Origin: Streptomyces prunicolor NBRC 13075 | GTDB lineage: Bacteria > Actinomycetota > Actinomycetes > Streptomycetales > Streptomycetaceae | Direction of reading: 5' to 3' | Assembly (NCBI RefSeq): GCF_000367365.1 | Contig: NZ_BARF01000139.1 | Span: forward strand, 1 to 47,372 | DNA length: 47,372 nucleotides | Notes under the pieces: model-generated | The model's database searches: none | What the model was told of the DNA's origin: nothing | What the model saw: only the letters and a program-made list of their open reading frames with translations | Made by a program: the position numbers and the translations under genes | In this document: one piece after another, positions 25,665 to 34,582 of the stretch | Position numbering within the stretch: position 1 is the stretch's first letter | Layout: every line of letters begins with the position of its first letter

Positions 25665-27834
25665 TCGGGCGCTCCTTGGAGCGAGAGAGGAGCTCGCTGG
25701 CATTGTCGAAACCATCCTCGACGGATCGTCCGACGGTGTCGTCTATCCCATCCTTCGGGAGATCCACATGATTCCGACGCATGGCTTCCTCGACTGACCA
25801 TACGGTTTGTTCGTTCACTGAGTTCCGCGTTTGGTAGAAGTCGTGTGCAGAGTGGTACAAGGCTTGATCGCCAGCGCCGGTTGCCTGCGGTCCCTGGATA
25901 TGGTCAACGGCCGCCCCAGCGATGGTGGCTAGCCCTCCTCCGACCACACTTCCCATTACGTCTCCTCCGAGCTCTGCAGGAACCTTGAGAAAGGTCATGC
26001 CGACTTGGATCCAGGTTTTGGCATAATCCCCCTTTTCCTTCATTGCGCTGTTATATTCGCTCTCGCTCGCGACAGCGGCTTCAACCTCGCCGTCCGCCAC
26101 GGAATGTGCGACGAGACCTTGGATGATGCCCGCGTTCCTGCCGATATCCCCAAGGAGTTGCTGTTGCGGTCCATCGAAGAGAGATGGGTCCGACAAATGT
26201 GATTCCGTGAGGGCGGTGGTATAGAGGCTTTCTCCGAAGACAATGCCAGCCCGCCCGGCGGGGTCTGCGGACACTTCGGAAATGAATCTCGCGACGTCAG
26301 GGACCATTTCTTTGAATCCATTCGGGCTTTCGCTGTTCGTAAGGAAGACGCTACCGGATTGCGGGCCGTTCAATGCTTGACTAATCTCAGGCATGTAGGA
26401 AGCCGCCATGTTGCCGAAACTGTCACCCAAGCCGTAGCCCACGAGCCCCGCGCCCCCGCCAGGCTGCGCCACCGCCTTCATGATGTTCGCCATGATGTGT
26501 ACTTGAGCCACGCTGTGCCCCGGTGCCTTGGTGGTGGTGTCACCGTCGGCAACTCCCGTGACGGCGGCTTCCAGGGCGCGGCCGAGGGACTCACCTCGGT
26601 CTGTGTAGCCGGTGGTGCCGAGCATGTGCTCCAGATCCGACTTGGACTCGAAGGCGTGTTCCGCCGCCTCGGGATTGTGGGAGAGGCCGTCGAACAGCCC
26701 CTCCAGTGGGTCTCTGCCGTTCCCGTCGCCGAAGACGAGATCCACGGCGTCGTACCCCTTGACCCACAGGTCATGGGTGCCGGCGTCCCCTGCTGCCTTG
26801 TCCGCCTTGAACAGCTGTTCCCGGTAGTCGCCGAGGAACTCGGTGTCGTACTCGCCCTTACGCATGAGGCTGCTGATGACCTGAGAGCCCAGGGCGCCGA
26901 CGGGGTTGGGCGAGTCGGTGGCGCGGAAGTTCGTGTTGCGCTCGGCGATGAGGTCCTTCTTCCAGTCCCGCATGGCGTCCGAGTCGGAGAAGGATGCCGT
27001 GGCCAGGGTCAGGCTCATGTTCGCCTGTAGGTCCTTCATGGCCGTGAGCTCCGAGCCCCTGGCACCAGCGTGGACGGAGGTCATCTCGGTCCAGAACTGG
27101 AGCGTCCCCTTGGCCCCCAGACGGGTCGCGAACTGCTCGGCGAAGAGGGGATCGTCGTGGTACTTCTCCATCGTGCGGTTGAAGACCGCGATGTCGTCGA
27201 GGCTCATGTCGGCCGGGTCCTTGGCCATCTTCGCCAGTTTCTCCGCAGCCGCGACGGCCTTTGCCGCCTCGTCCCGGTCCGTGTAGGAGGCGTCGGCGAA
27301 GCCGTACTTGGCCTCGTCGACAAGAAGCCTCAGAACCTTTGCGGCGCTCTGGTCGCTCTGTGTCGCCTTGGTCAGGATGCCTTGGATCTCGTCGCGGAAG
27401 CCGTTCACCGTTCCCGGATCCGTCACGCCGGTTTTTCCGCTGGGGTCGGACGCCCAGTCGGGCCGGGTGTTCCCGGCGACGGTGAACGTGCCGGCGCCGG
27501 TGTCGATCACGCTGAGGTTCTGCTGCGAGGCCCGGGTGATCGCGTCGTTCAACTGGGCACGGAAACCGATGAGTTCGCCCCGGGTATCGGCGAGGATCTT
27601 CGTGATGGAGTCGGCCTGGGTATGGGCGTCGGCGAACTCGGTGGCCGTCTTGTCGACGAACTCGCGGGTGACAGTGGCGTTGACGCCGGACCAGTTGGCT
27701 TTGTCCGCCCTGCCCTTGAGGTTGCGCTCCGCGTCCTCCTTGAGGGTCGCGAGCTTTGTCGTCATCTGTTCCCAGTCGGTGATCGCCTCGCCGAGCTTCG
27801 AGAAGTTACCGAAGCGGAGAGCGTCGAGGTCCAT
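25657..27834 (-). CDS. Large WXG-type candidate ESX substrate (725 aa)
   Basis: The start is ATG 27834 (MDLDALRFGNFSKLGEA); the longer open frame upstream is a shadow of the 162-aa gene. Residues 1-110 form a helical WXG-like domain, with Trp48-Ser-Gly50 in ANWSGVNATV and long amphipathic helices either side. The rest is helical, with a Gly-rich hydrophobic stretch near the C-terminus (GSVVGGGLATIAGAAVDHI) that could be membrane-active. I recall this N-terminus from a widespread Streptomyces family annotated only as a domain of unknown function (probably DUF6571). No enzymatic motif is visible. The last 400 bases or so (25657-26360) fall clearly in GC, unlike the 5' half. A small helical gene overlaps its start and a membrane-protein gene overlaps its end, as in type VII effector loci. 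Secretion is inferred. Confidence 0.8.
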   Translation of the reverse strand: MDLDALRFGNFSKLGEAITDWEQMTTKLATLKEDAERNLKGRADKANWSGVNATVTREFVDKTATEFADAHTQADSITKILADTRGELIGFRAQLNDAITRASQQNLSVIDTGAGTFTVAGNTRPDWASDPSGKTGVTDPGTVNGFRDEIQGILTKATQSDQSAAKVLRLLVDEAKYGFADASYTDRDEAAKAVAAAEKLAKMAKDPADMSLDDIAVFNRTMEKYHDDPLFAEQFATRLGAKGTLQFWTEMTSVHAGARGSELTAMKDLQANMSLTLATASFSDSDAMRDWKKDLIAERNTNFRATDSPNPVGALGSQVISSLMRKGEYDTEFLGDYREQLFKADKAAGDAGTHDLWVKGYDAVDLVFGDGNGRDPLEGLFDGLSHNPEAAEHAFESKSDLEHMLGTTGYTDRGESLGRALEAAVTGVADGDTTTKAPGHSVAQVHIMANIMKAVAQPGGGAGLVGYGLGDSFGNMAASYMPEISQALNGPQSGSVFLTNSESPNGFKEMVPDVARFISEVSADPAGRAGIVFGESLYTTALTESHLSDPSLFDGPQQQLLGDIGRNAGIIQGLVAHSVADGEVEAAVASESEYNSAMKEKGDYAKTWIQVGMTFLKVPAELGGDVMGSVVGGGLATIAGAAVDHIQGPQATGAGDQALYHSAHDFYQTRNSVNEQTVWSVEEAMRRNHVDLPKDGIDDTVGRSVEDGFDNASELLSRSKERPNG

Positions 27835-28294
27835 CAGCGGCCCGTCCTGTGTGGTCGAAGCCGATGTCCAGCAGGGAGATGCTGCTGAGAGTGCCCGCGA
27901 TGAAGCTTTCGTCGGCCGCGTGCTGGTTCTTGGTGAACCGCAGGTGGTTCGAGATGTGCGCGCAGGCGTCCAGCAGGGACTGCACCTGGTCGACCCAGCG
28001 CTCCGCGACATGATCGAGAGCCCCGCCGAGTGCGAAGCCTTCGTCCTTGAGTCCGCCGGCGGCCGCCGTGGAGGCGACACGGGCGTAGTCGCTGTACTGC
28101 CCGAAGTCGTCGAACAAGTCCTGTGCCGCCGAGCCGATCGCGGCAAGATCCTTCTGGCTGACGGTGAGGTCGCCCCATGCGCTCTTACCCCCGCCCCCAC
28201 CGCCTCCCGAAGGCGCGAGCTGGTTGAGTTGCATGTGCGCCGACTGCTTCTGAGCCGCCTCGGACTTCAGCTGCTCCCACTCGTCCCACGCCAT
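27806..28294 (-). CDS. Small helical protein encoded upstream of the 725-aa substrate (162 aa)
   Basis: The start is ATG 28294 behind GGGGAGGGGCC. The product begins MAWDEWEQLKSEAAQKQSAH, has a run of seven glycines and then a mainly helical region (residues about 45-140). It overlaps the start of the 725-aa gene by 29 bases in another frame. In Firmicute type VII effector loci, small helical partner proteins are encoded directly ahead of LXG toxins and bind their N-terminus; the same layout here suggests a chaperone or co-secreted partner. No family was recognised with certainty. Confidence 0.75.
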   Translation of the reverse strand: MAWDEWEQLKSEAAQKQSAHMQLNQLAPSGGGGGGGKSAWGDLTVSQKDLAAIGSAAQDLFDDFGQYSDYARVASTAAAGGLKDEGFALGGALDHVAERWVDQVQSLLDACAHISNHLRFTKNQHAADESFIAGTLSSISLLDIGFDHTGRAADGPRRSPLR

Positions 28295-28747
28295 GCGCGG
28301 CCCCTCCCCGTCGGTCTGCTCGGCCCTCGTCCCGACGAAGGCCGGCGAGCTACCTCGCGTGCTTCGACTTGGCGGAACCGATCTCTCAATTTACCAATGG
28401 ATCAGCTTCACTTGACCGATTCCAAAAGGGAAACGACCAGCCTCCGCATCCCCTCCACAGGCCGCCTTCTGAGTCACTGCGGGGGCCTGAGGAGCCGATG
28501 CGCTGAGCGGACCCGGAGCTCAAGCGTCAGGGCGTGTCCGGTGGCGCGACCGGCGCGGGAGCGGTGTGTGGCCACGACCAGCGATGCCTCACTGCGCGGC
28601 ACCGCTGGAGCCTGGGCCTTCGAAACTCACGGTCAACCGCGCACAAAGCCGTCAGGAGAACCGCCCCGCAGCCACCACCCAGGTACACCGCGCCCACGCC
28701 TCACGCCCCGCCGAGGCCTACGGCAGCGTTCCAGCCCCGGCGCCCCC
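28295..28747. other. Gap between eccC and the reverse substrate module
   Basis: This is 453 bases without a supported gene. An AT-richer patch at about 28385-28440, upstream of the 162-aa gene, is the likely place for its promoter, but no clear -35/-10 pair was found. The segment next to the eccC stop is Pro/Arg-coding in several frames and looks non-coding. Confidence 0.45.
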
Positions 28748-31700
28748 TCAGTACTCCCCTTCCGGCATCAACCCCGTCTGCACCAACGGCTTCCCCCGCT
28801 TCCGCGACACGAACACCCCGCGCCCCGCAGGCATCGGCCGCGGCCGCACCCCGCCCAGGACGTCGCCCTCGCCGGGGTCGCCCGCCAGGACGACGCCCTG
28901 GGCGCCAAGTTCCTGCATGCGCTGCATGAACGGCTCGTACGCGGCGCGTCCGGCGCCTGCCGTGGAGCGGGCGATGATGAAGCGGACGCCGACGTCACGG
29001 GCGAACGGCAGCATCTCCGTGAGGTTGCCCAGGGGGTTGCCGCTGGACGTGGAGACGAGGTCGTAGTCGTCCACGACCACGTACACCGTCGGGCCCTGCC
29101 ACCAGCTCCGCTCGCGGAGTTGCCGGGCCGTTACGTCGGCCGTCGGGGTACGGCGCTGCATCAGGTCCGCCAGGGCGACCATGTGGTGGTCCATGGCGTT
29201 GGACATGGGGATGTACTCGGCGAGGTGCGAGGCCGGCGTCGCGTCCAGCAGGGAGCGCCGGTTGTCGATGACGAAGAGCTTCGCCTCGTCGCCGGTGTAC
29301 CGCTCCGACAACTGCTTGATCAGCAGCCGCAGCAGGTTCGACTTGCCCGACTCGCTCTCGCCGAACACGAGGAAGAACGGGTCCTGCTCGAAGTCGACGA
29401 AGACCGGCTCCAGATTGTTCTCGTCGATGGCGAACGTGACACCGCGCTGCGGGAACCGGTCGCCCGGCGGCAGTTGCGCGGCGGCCAACTCGCGTGGCAG
29501 CAGCCGTACTTCGGGCGCACCCGGCGCCTCCCAGTGCCGGGACACCTCGGTCGCCAGCGCCTGGGTGGCGTCGGCCAGGTCGGTGTCCGAGACGAGGCCG
29601 TCGATGCGCGGCACCGCCGCCATGAAGTGCAGCCGCTGCGGCGACACACCGCGTCCGGGGACACCGGTCGGGACGTTCACCGCCACCTTGCGGTCGATCT
29701 CGGAGTCCATGGTGTCGCCGAGCCGCAGTTCGAGGCGGTTCATCAGGTGGTCCTTGAGGTTGGCGCGGACCTCCATCGACCGGGACGCGGTGAGCACCAG
29801 GTGGATGCCGAAGCCGAGGCCGCGCGCGGCGATGTCCAGGACCGCGGCCTCCAACCCCTCGTAATCCGCGCGGAAGTTGCCCCAACCGTCGATGACGAGG
29901 AAGACGTCACCCCAGGGCTGGTCCGTGACCGAGATCTGGCCGCGCGCCCGGCGGGAGCGGAACTCCGCGATCGACGGGATGCCCGCCGAGCGGAAGTACT
30001 CCTCGCGGCGCGTCATCACGCCGTACACCTCGGAGACCGTGCGCCGGACCTTCTCGGGGTCCAGGCGGGAGCCGACGCCGCCCACGTGCGGCAGGCCGGC
30101 CACCGAGGACAGACCGCCGCCGCCGAAGTCGAGGCCGTAGAACTGGACTTCGTACGGGGTGTGGGTCAGGGCGAAGGCGCAGATCAGGGAGCGCAGGAGG
30201 GTGGACTTGCCGGACTGCGGGCCGCCGACGATCTGCATATGGCCGGCCGCGCCGGAGAAGTCGATCCACAGGTGGTCGCGGCGCTGCTCGTACGGCTTGT
30301 CGACCAGGCCGACCGGGACCACCAGCCGGCCCGCGCCCTCGTAGCCGGGCTGGGTGAGTCCGCGGCCCTGCACCGCCGTGAGGCCGGGCAGGAGTCCGTC
30401 CAGCGAGGGCGGGCTGTCCAGCGGCGGCAGCCACACCTGGTGGGCCGCCGGACCCTGCGCCTCAAGGCGGCGCACGATGACGTCGAGCACCGTGTCGGCG
30501 AGCGCGTCGTCGATGTCCGGGGACTCGGTGCGCTGCTGCGGCACCGCCGTGTACTGCACCGGCACTTCGGCCGCCGTGAACAGCACCGGCCGCCGGTCGA
30601 CCGGCAGTTGACCGGCACCGAGCGACGCCTGCGAGGTGCCCGAGCGGTAAGTACCGGACACATAGGCGGCCTTGAACCGCACCATCTCGTCCGTGCCGTA
30701 CTTCAGGAAGCCGGACCCGGGGACGTTCGGGAGTTCGTAGGCGTCCGGCACGCCCAGCGCGGCCCGCGACTCGGCCGCCGAGAAGGTGCGCAGACCGACG
30801 CGGTACGACAGATAGGTCTCCAGGCCGCGCAGCCGGCCCTCCTCCAGGCGCTGCGAGGCCAGCAGCAGATGCACGCCGAGCGAGCGGCCGATCCGGCCGA
30901 TCTGCACGAACATCTCGATGAAGTCCGGCTTGGCGGTGAGGAGTTCGCTGAACTCGTCGATCACCAGCACCAGGGAGGGGATCGGCTGGAGCGGGGCGCC
31001 CGCGGCGCGCGCCTTCTCGTAGTCGTGGATGTTGGCGTAGTTGCCCGAGTCGCGCAGGAGTTCCTGGCGGCGGTTGAGCTCGCCGCGGATGGAGTCGCCC
31101 ATGCGGTCGACCAGCGTCAGATCGTCCGCGAGGTTGGTGATCACGGCCGCCACGTGCGGCATCTGCGCCATGCCGGCGAAGGTGGCGCCGCCCTTGAAGT
31201 CCGCGAGGACGAAGTTCAGCGTCTCCGAGGAGTGGGTGACCGCGAGGCCGAGGACCAGGGTGCGCAGCAGCTCGGACTTGCCGGAGCCGGTGGCGCCCAC
31301 GCACAGTCCGTGCGGGCCCATGCCCTCCTGCGCGGCCTCCTTGAGGTCGAGCATCACGGGCCGCCCGTCCTCCCCGAGCCCGATCGGCACCCGCAGCCGC
31401 TCGGCCAGCGAACGCGTCCGCCAGGTGCGCTTGGTGTCGACGGAGGCCGCGTCACCGAGGTTCAGCAGATCGGTGAACTCCAGGTTGGCGAGCAGCGGTT
31501 GGTCGTCGTCCCCGCCGGACGCCATCCGCAGCGGCGCCAACTGCCTTGCGAGCGCCTCGGCGGACTCGTACGAGAGGGCGTCGGGCGTCCCCTCGTAGAC
31601 GTCTCCGTGTCCGGACTCCAGATGCAGCGACGTCGGCTGTACGACGATGGAGAGCTCGCCGCGGACCGCGGCCGGTTCGCCGGGGACGACGTCGACGAGC

Positions 31701-32713
31701 GTCACGCCCTGCAGGCCCTCGGGGTTGGCCAGGACCGAGTCGGGGGGCAGGGAGACCCCGTCGAGGACGATGACGATGTGCGGCTCGTCCGGCAGCGCTG
31801 TCGCGTCGGGGTGGAAGCGCGGACGGCCGGTCAGCCGGGCGGAGATCAGGTTCTCCAGCTCGCGGATGTCGCTGTCGATCAGCCGGCGGGTGCCCGCGCC
31901 GTCCGTGGCACCGGGCGCCTGCGCGTGCGGCAGCCACTTGGCCCACTCCCAGTGCGGCAGGGACTCCCTGGCCGCCGCGACCACGATCATCAGGTCCTCG
32001 GGCGAGTGCAGCGCCGCCAGCGAACCGGCCAGGGCCCGGGCGGAGGACCGTACGGACTGCGCCTCGCCGCTGATGGTGAGGTAGGAGAAGGCGCGCAGGG
32101 AGACCGCCATCGGCAGGTCGTCCAGGGTGCCGTGGACGGACAGGAAGCGCTGCATCGCGCCCGCCGTCAGCGGCTCCAGTTGGTCGACCCCGCCGGTCTC
32201 GGGGGCGATGAGCGCGGTGGCGAGCGCCTGCCGGCCGAGGCCGATGCGCACCTGGCCGAAGTCCTCGTCGCCCGGCCGCCGTTCCCACACCCGGCTGCCC
32301 TCGGCGACCAGCGCCCAGAGCTGCTCGGGGGAGGGGTGGAGGTAGTACTGCGCGTCGCGCTGCGCCCGCGCGGTGTCCAGGGCGGTCCGCCGGGTCTGCG
32401 CCAGGTAGCGGAGATAGTCGGTGCGCAGATCCGCGAGCTGACCCTGGTTGCCGCGGCGGAAGCGGACCACCATGGCGATGGACATGGCCACCGTCGAGAC
32501 GATCATCACCATGCCCATGATCTTCATGAACGGCTGTCCGTTCGTGAAGAAGAACACCACCGAGCCGCCCATGCCGAGCGTCGGCAGCAACTGCATCAGG
32601 ACGCTCTCCTGATGCCCCCGAGGCAACTCCGGCGGAGGTTGCAGGACGATCTCGTCCGTGGGCACCTCGGACGGCAGCGCGCGCGGCGGGCGCTTGACGA
32701 CGATGTGGCTCAC
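28748..32713 (-). CDS. eccC: Type VII secretion ATPase EccC (fused EccCa-EccCb)
   Basis: EccC is the FtsK/SpoIIIE-type motor that recognises substrates and drives ESX secretion. The 1321-residue product starts at GTG 32713. Two transmembrane helices lie at about residues 40-85 (VVFFF and MIVSTVAMSIAMVV region). Three ATPase domains follow: P-loops GATGSGKS near residue 472, GGPQSGKS near 829 and GESESGKS near 1117, with Walker B strands LVLVIDEF, VFLVIDGW and VYVVVDDY. Only the first has the full DE pair; the second has Asp-Gly and the third Asp-Asp, which fits the known pattern that domains 2 and 3 mainly bind substrate. It is a single polypeptide as in most actinobacterial ESX systems outside ESX-1. 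It is divergent from eccD. Confidence 0.97.
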   Translation of the reverse strand: MSHIVVKRPPRALPSEVPTDEIVLQPPPELPRGHQESVLMQLLPTLGMGGSVVFFFTNGQPFMKIMGMVMIVSTVAMSIAMVVRFRRGNQGQLADLRTDYLRYLAQTRRTALDTARAQRDAQYYLHPSPEQLWALVAEGSRVWERRPGDEDFGQVRIGLGRQALATALIAPETGGVDQLEPLTAGAMQRFLSVHGTLDDLPMAVSLRAFSYLTISGEAQSVRSSARALAGSLAALHSPEDLMIVVAAARESLPHWEWAKWLPHAQAPGATDGAGTRRLIDSDIRELENLISARLTGRPRFHPDATALPDEPHIVIVLDGVSLPPDSVLANPEGLQGVTLVDVVPGEPAAVRGELSIVVQPTSLHLESGHGDVYEGTPDALSYESAEALARQLAPLRMASGGDDDQPLLANLEFTDLLNLGDAASVDTKRTWRTRSLAERLRVPIGLGEDGRPVMLDLKEAAQEGMGPHGLCVGATGSGKSELLRTLVLGLAVTHSSETLNFVLADFKGGATFAGMAQMPHVAAVITNLADDLTLVDRMGDSIRGELNRRQELLRDSGNYANIHDYEKARAAGAPLQPIPSLVLVIDEFSELLTAKPDFIEMFVQIGRIGRSLGVHLLLASQRLEEGRLRGLETYLSYRVGLRTFSAAESRAALGVPDAYELPNVPGSGFLKYGTDEMVRFKAAYVSGTYRSGTSQASLGAGQLPVDRRPVLFTAAEVPVQYTAVPQQRTESPDIDDALADTVLDVIVRRLEAQGPAAHQVWLPPLDSPPSLDGLLPGLTAVQGRGLTQPGYEGAGRLVVPVGLVDKPYEQRRDHLWIDFSGAAGHMQIVGGPQSGKSTLLRSLICAFALTHTPYEVQFYGLDFGGGGLSSVAGLPHVGGVGSRLDPEKVRRTVSEVYGVMTRREEYFRSAGIPSIAEFRSRRARGQISVTDQPWGDVFLVIDGWGNFRADYEGLEAAVLDIAARGLGFGIHLVLTASRSMEVRANLKDHLMNRLELRLGDTMDSEIDRKVAVNVPTGVPGRGVSPQRLHFMAAVPRIDGLVSDTDLADATQALATEVSRHWEAPGAPEVRLLPRELAAAQLPPGDRFPQRGVTFAIDENNLEPVFVDFEQDPFFLVFGESESGKSNLLRLLIKQLSERYTGDEAKLFVIDNRRSLLDATPASHLAEYIPMSNAMDHHMVALADLMQRRTPTADVTARQLRERSWWQGPTVYVVVDDYDLVSTSSGNPLGNLTEMLPFARDVGVRFIIARSTAGAGRAAYEPFMQRMQELGAQGVVLAGDPGEGDVLGGVRPRPMPAGRGVFVSRKRGKPLVQTGLMPEGEY

Positions 32714-32835
32714 TGCTCACCAATTCCCTTGCGCGGCCCCGGGACTACCGTCCGCCACCCCGTGTCAGGCGGACGCAGGCCGCCGCGCGATCCTACTGAC
32801 TTCGCGCGGGACGGGTGAGCGGTAGGGTGCCGGAT

Positions 32836-32857
32836 GTTCGCGTGAGCACACGCGAAC
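32836..32857. promoter_or_regulatory. Perfect 9-bp inverted repeat between eccC and eccD
   Basis: GTTCGCGTG (32836-32844) and CACGCGAAC (32849-32857) flank AGCA. It sits in the 250-base divergent promoter gap, about 125 bases from each start codon. It is a good operator candidate. Confidence 0.5.
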
Positions 32858-32888
32858 CAGGCTGGAAAAACAGGGCATTTCACGCGAT

Positions 32889-32925
32889 GTGAAGGTGTGC
32901 GGGACGTGCTGCGCGACACCTTCAC
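32889..32925. promoter_or_regulatory. Perfect 10-bp inverted repeat in the eccD leader
   Basis: GTGAAGGTGT (32889-32898) and ACACCTTCAC (32916-32925) are separated by 17 bases, and a further GCG/CGC pairing inside is possible with one bulged base. It lies 39 bases before the eccD start. It could be a second operator, or an RNA hairpin ahead of the ribosome-binding site. Confidence 0.5.
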
Positions 32926-32963
32926 GACGCAGACGCAGAATCATCATTGAGGGGGAGCAGCAG

Positions 32964-34466
32964 GTGAGCATCACGGCCTCCGCGGCGGGCGGGCCCGGTA
33001 CCGGAGCCCCGGTCGGCACCGGACCGGGGCTCGGTTTCTGCCGGGTCACGATCGTCGCGCCCGACAGTCGCATCGACGTGGCACTGCCCGACGACATCCC
33101 GGTCGCCGACATCTATCCGGAGATCCTCAGGCTCTCCCGGCAGAGCCCCACCGAGGGCGCCCCGGTCGGCTATCACCTGGTGCGCCGGGACGGCACCGTC
33201 CTCGACAGCTCCCGCACGTTCGCCGCCCAGCGCATTCTCGACGGCGAACTCCTCACCCTGCGCCCCTTCTCCGAGTCGCTCCCGCCGGCCGTGTTCGACG
33301 ACGTGTCCGAGGCGGTCTCGGCCGCGGTGACCCGCGAACACACGCTGTGGAGCGGCGAGTTGACCCGCGCGGCCGGCCTCGTCGGCGGCGGTGTCCTGCC
33401 GGCCCTGCTCGCCTTCGTCGCCTGGACCGCCGACCCGCGCCACGACATGAACAGCCTGCCCGGCATCCTCGCCGCGGTCGTCGGCATCCTGCTGGTCGTC
33501 CTGGCCTGCGTCCGCGCCCGGGTCTACGACGACCGGTCCTCGGCCATCGCGCTGGGCCTCGGCGCCCTGCCCAACATCGGGGTGGCCGGCTCGGGCCTGC
33601 TGCCGCTCACCGACGGCCAGGGGATCGGCAAACTCCAGTTCCTCCTCGCCTGCGCGGCCGTGCTGGTGGCCGCCGTCGTCCTCACTCTGTGCTCACCCGG
33701 CGGGGACGCGCCGTTCGTCGCCCTCGTGTTCGCGTCCGCGGTCGGCCTGATCGTCGCGTTCATCGCGATCCGGGCCCACTGGACCCCGTCCGAGATCGCC
33801 GCCCTGTGCGCCCCGGTCGCGGTCGGCGCGCTGGCCTTCCTGCCGGGCCTCTCGATGCGCTTCGCCCGCCTGCCGATCGGCTTCGACCCCCCGAACACCG
33901 CCCCGCGCAGCGCGTACGGCACCGAGCCCGCCGCCCAGGAAGCGGTCGACACCGAACGCGTCGCCGCCCAGGCCCGCCGCGGTCACGAACTCCTCGTCGG
34001 CCTCGTCGGCGGCTGCGCGGTCACCGCCGTCGGTGCCACGGCGGTCCTCGGCTTCTCGAACGACGTCTGGGCCCAGCTGCTCGCCCTCGCGACCGGTGTC
34101 GCGCTGCTGATGCGCGCCCACCTCTTCCGCTACACCGCCCAGGTCGCCCCCGTCCTGGCCGCCGGACTCGGCTCCCTCGTGCTGCTCGGCCTGGGCCTGG
34201 CGCTCAACCCGCCGACCTCCCTGATCCACGAGGCGCTCCGCGGCGACCGCGGCGGCCTCGACCTCCGTACGGTCTGGCTCGTCGCGGCGATCGCGGCGGC
34301 CACCGCGCTGGTGACCGCGCTCGGCCTGATCGTCCCGCGCAGCGGCCTCACCCCGTTCTGGGGGCGCTTCCTGGAGATCGCCGAGGGCTTCGTCCTGCTG
34401 ACCCTGGTGCCGCTGGCACTCGCCGTCTTCGACGTGTACGCGACGGTCCGGTCACTGACGAGCTGA
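32964..34466 (+). CDS. eccD: Type VII secretion integral membrane protein EccD
   Basis: EccD forms the membrane channel scaffold of ESX systems. The GTG at 32964 follows GGGGGAGCAGCAG and gives 500 residues. Residues about 25-110 form the ubiquitin-like (YukD) domain, with FCRVTIVAPDSRIDVALP, then DIYPEILRL and a late RDGTVLDSSRTF. A short cytosolic linker (EHTLWSGELTRAAG) leads into about eleven hydrophobic helices up to the C-terminus, as expected for EccD. It is divergent from eccC and is followed, after 116 bases, by a PQQ-type beta-propeller gene. Confidence 0.95.
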   Translation: MSITASAAGGPGTGAPVGTGPGLGFCRVTIVAPDSRIDVALPDDIPVADIYPEILRLSRQSPTEGAPVGYHLVRRDGTVLDSSRTFAAQRILDGELLTLRPFSESLPPAVFDDVSEAVSAAVTREHTLWSGELTRAAGLVGGGVLPALLAFVAWTADPRHDMNSLPGILAAVVGILLVVLACVRARVYDDRSSAIALGLGALPNIGVAGSGLLPLTDGQGIGKLQFLLACAAVLVAAVVLTLCSPGGDAPFVALVFASAVGLIVAFIAIRAHWTPSEIAALCAPVAVGALAFLPGLSMRFARLPIGFDPPNTAPRSAYGTEPAAQEAVDTERVAAQARRGHELLVGLVGGCAVTAVGATAVLGFSNDVWAQLLALATGVALLMRAHLFRYTAQVAPVLAAGLGSLVLLGLGLALNPPTSLIHEALRGDRGGLDLRTVWLVAAIAAATALVTALGLIVPRSGLTPFWGRFLEIAEGFVLLTLVPLALAVFDVYATVRSLTS

Positions 34467-34471
34467 CCCGG

Positions 34472-34558
34472 CGTCTGCTTCCCGTAGGGGACAGCTTCTC
34501 GTAGGGGACGGCCGACGAGAAGCAGACGTATGCCCGTGAACAGACGCATGCCCGCGAA
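34472..34558 (+). repeat. Competing inverted repeats and 18-bp tandem repeat after eccD
   Basis: CGTCTGCTT (34472-34480) can pair with AAGCAGACG (34520-34528), and GCTTCTCGT (34494-34502) with ACGAGAAGC (34515-34523). The right arms overlap, so only one hairpin can form at a time. An 18-base unit (34523-34540) is repeated at 34541-34558 with two C/T differences. The stretch forms the leader of the next gene or the end of eccD. Confidence 0.65.
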
Positions 34559-34582
34559 CAGGCGACGAAAGGATTCGTCCGC

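Noticed and set aside
25657..28200. Extended start of the 725-aa protein at 28200
   Set aside because: The extra 122 residues are Arg/Ser/Thr-rich and overlap the 162-aa gene in another frame; the ATG at 27834 begins the recognisable N-terminal helices.
27308..32818. A very long plus-strand open frame antisense to eccC and the substrate module
   Set aside because: It is a shadow of high-GC coding on the other strand: Arg/Gly/His/Val-rich with no domain motif, while the minus strand shows three clear P-loops.
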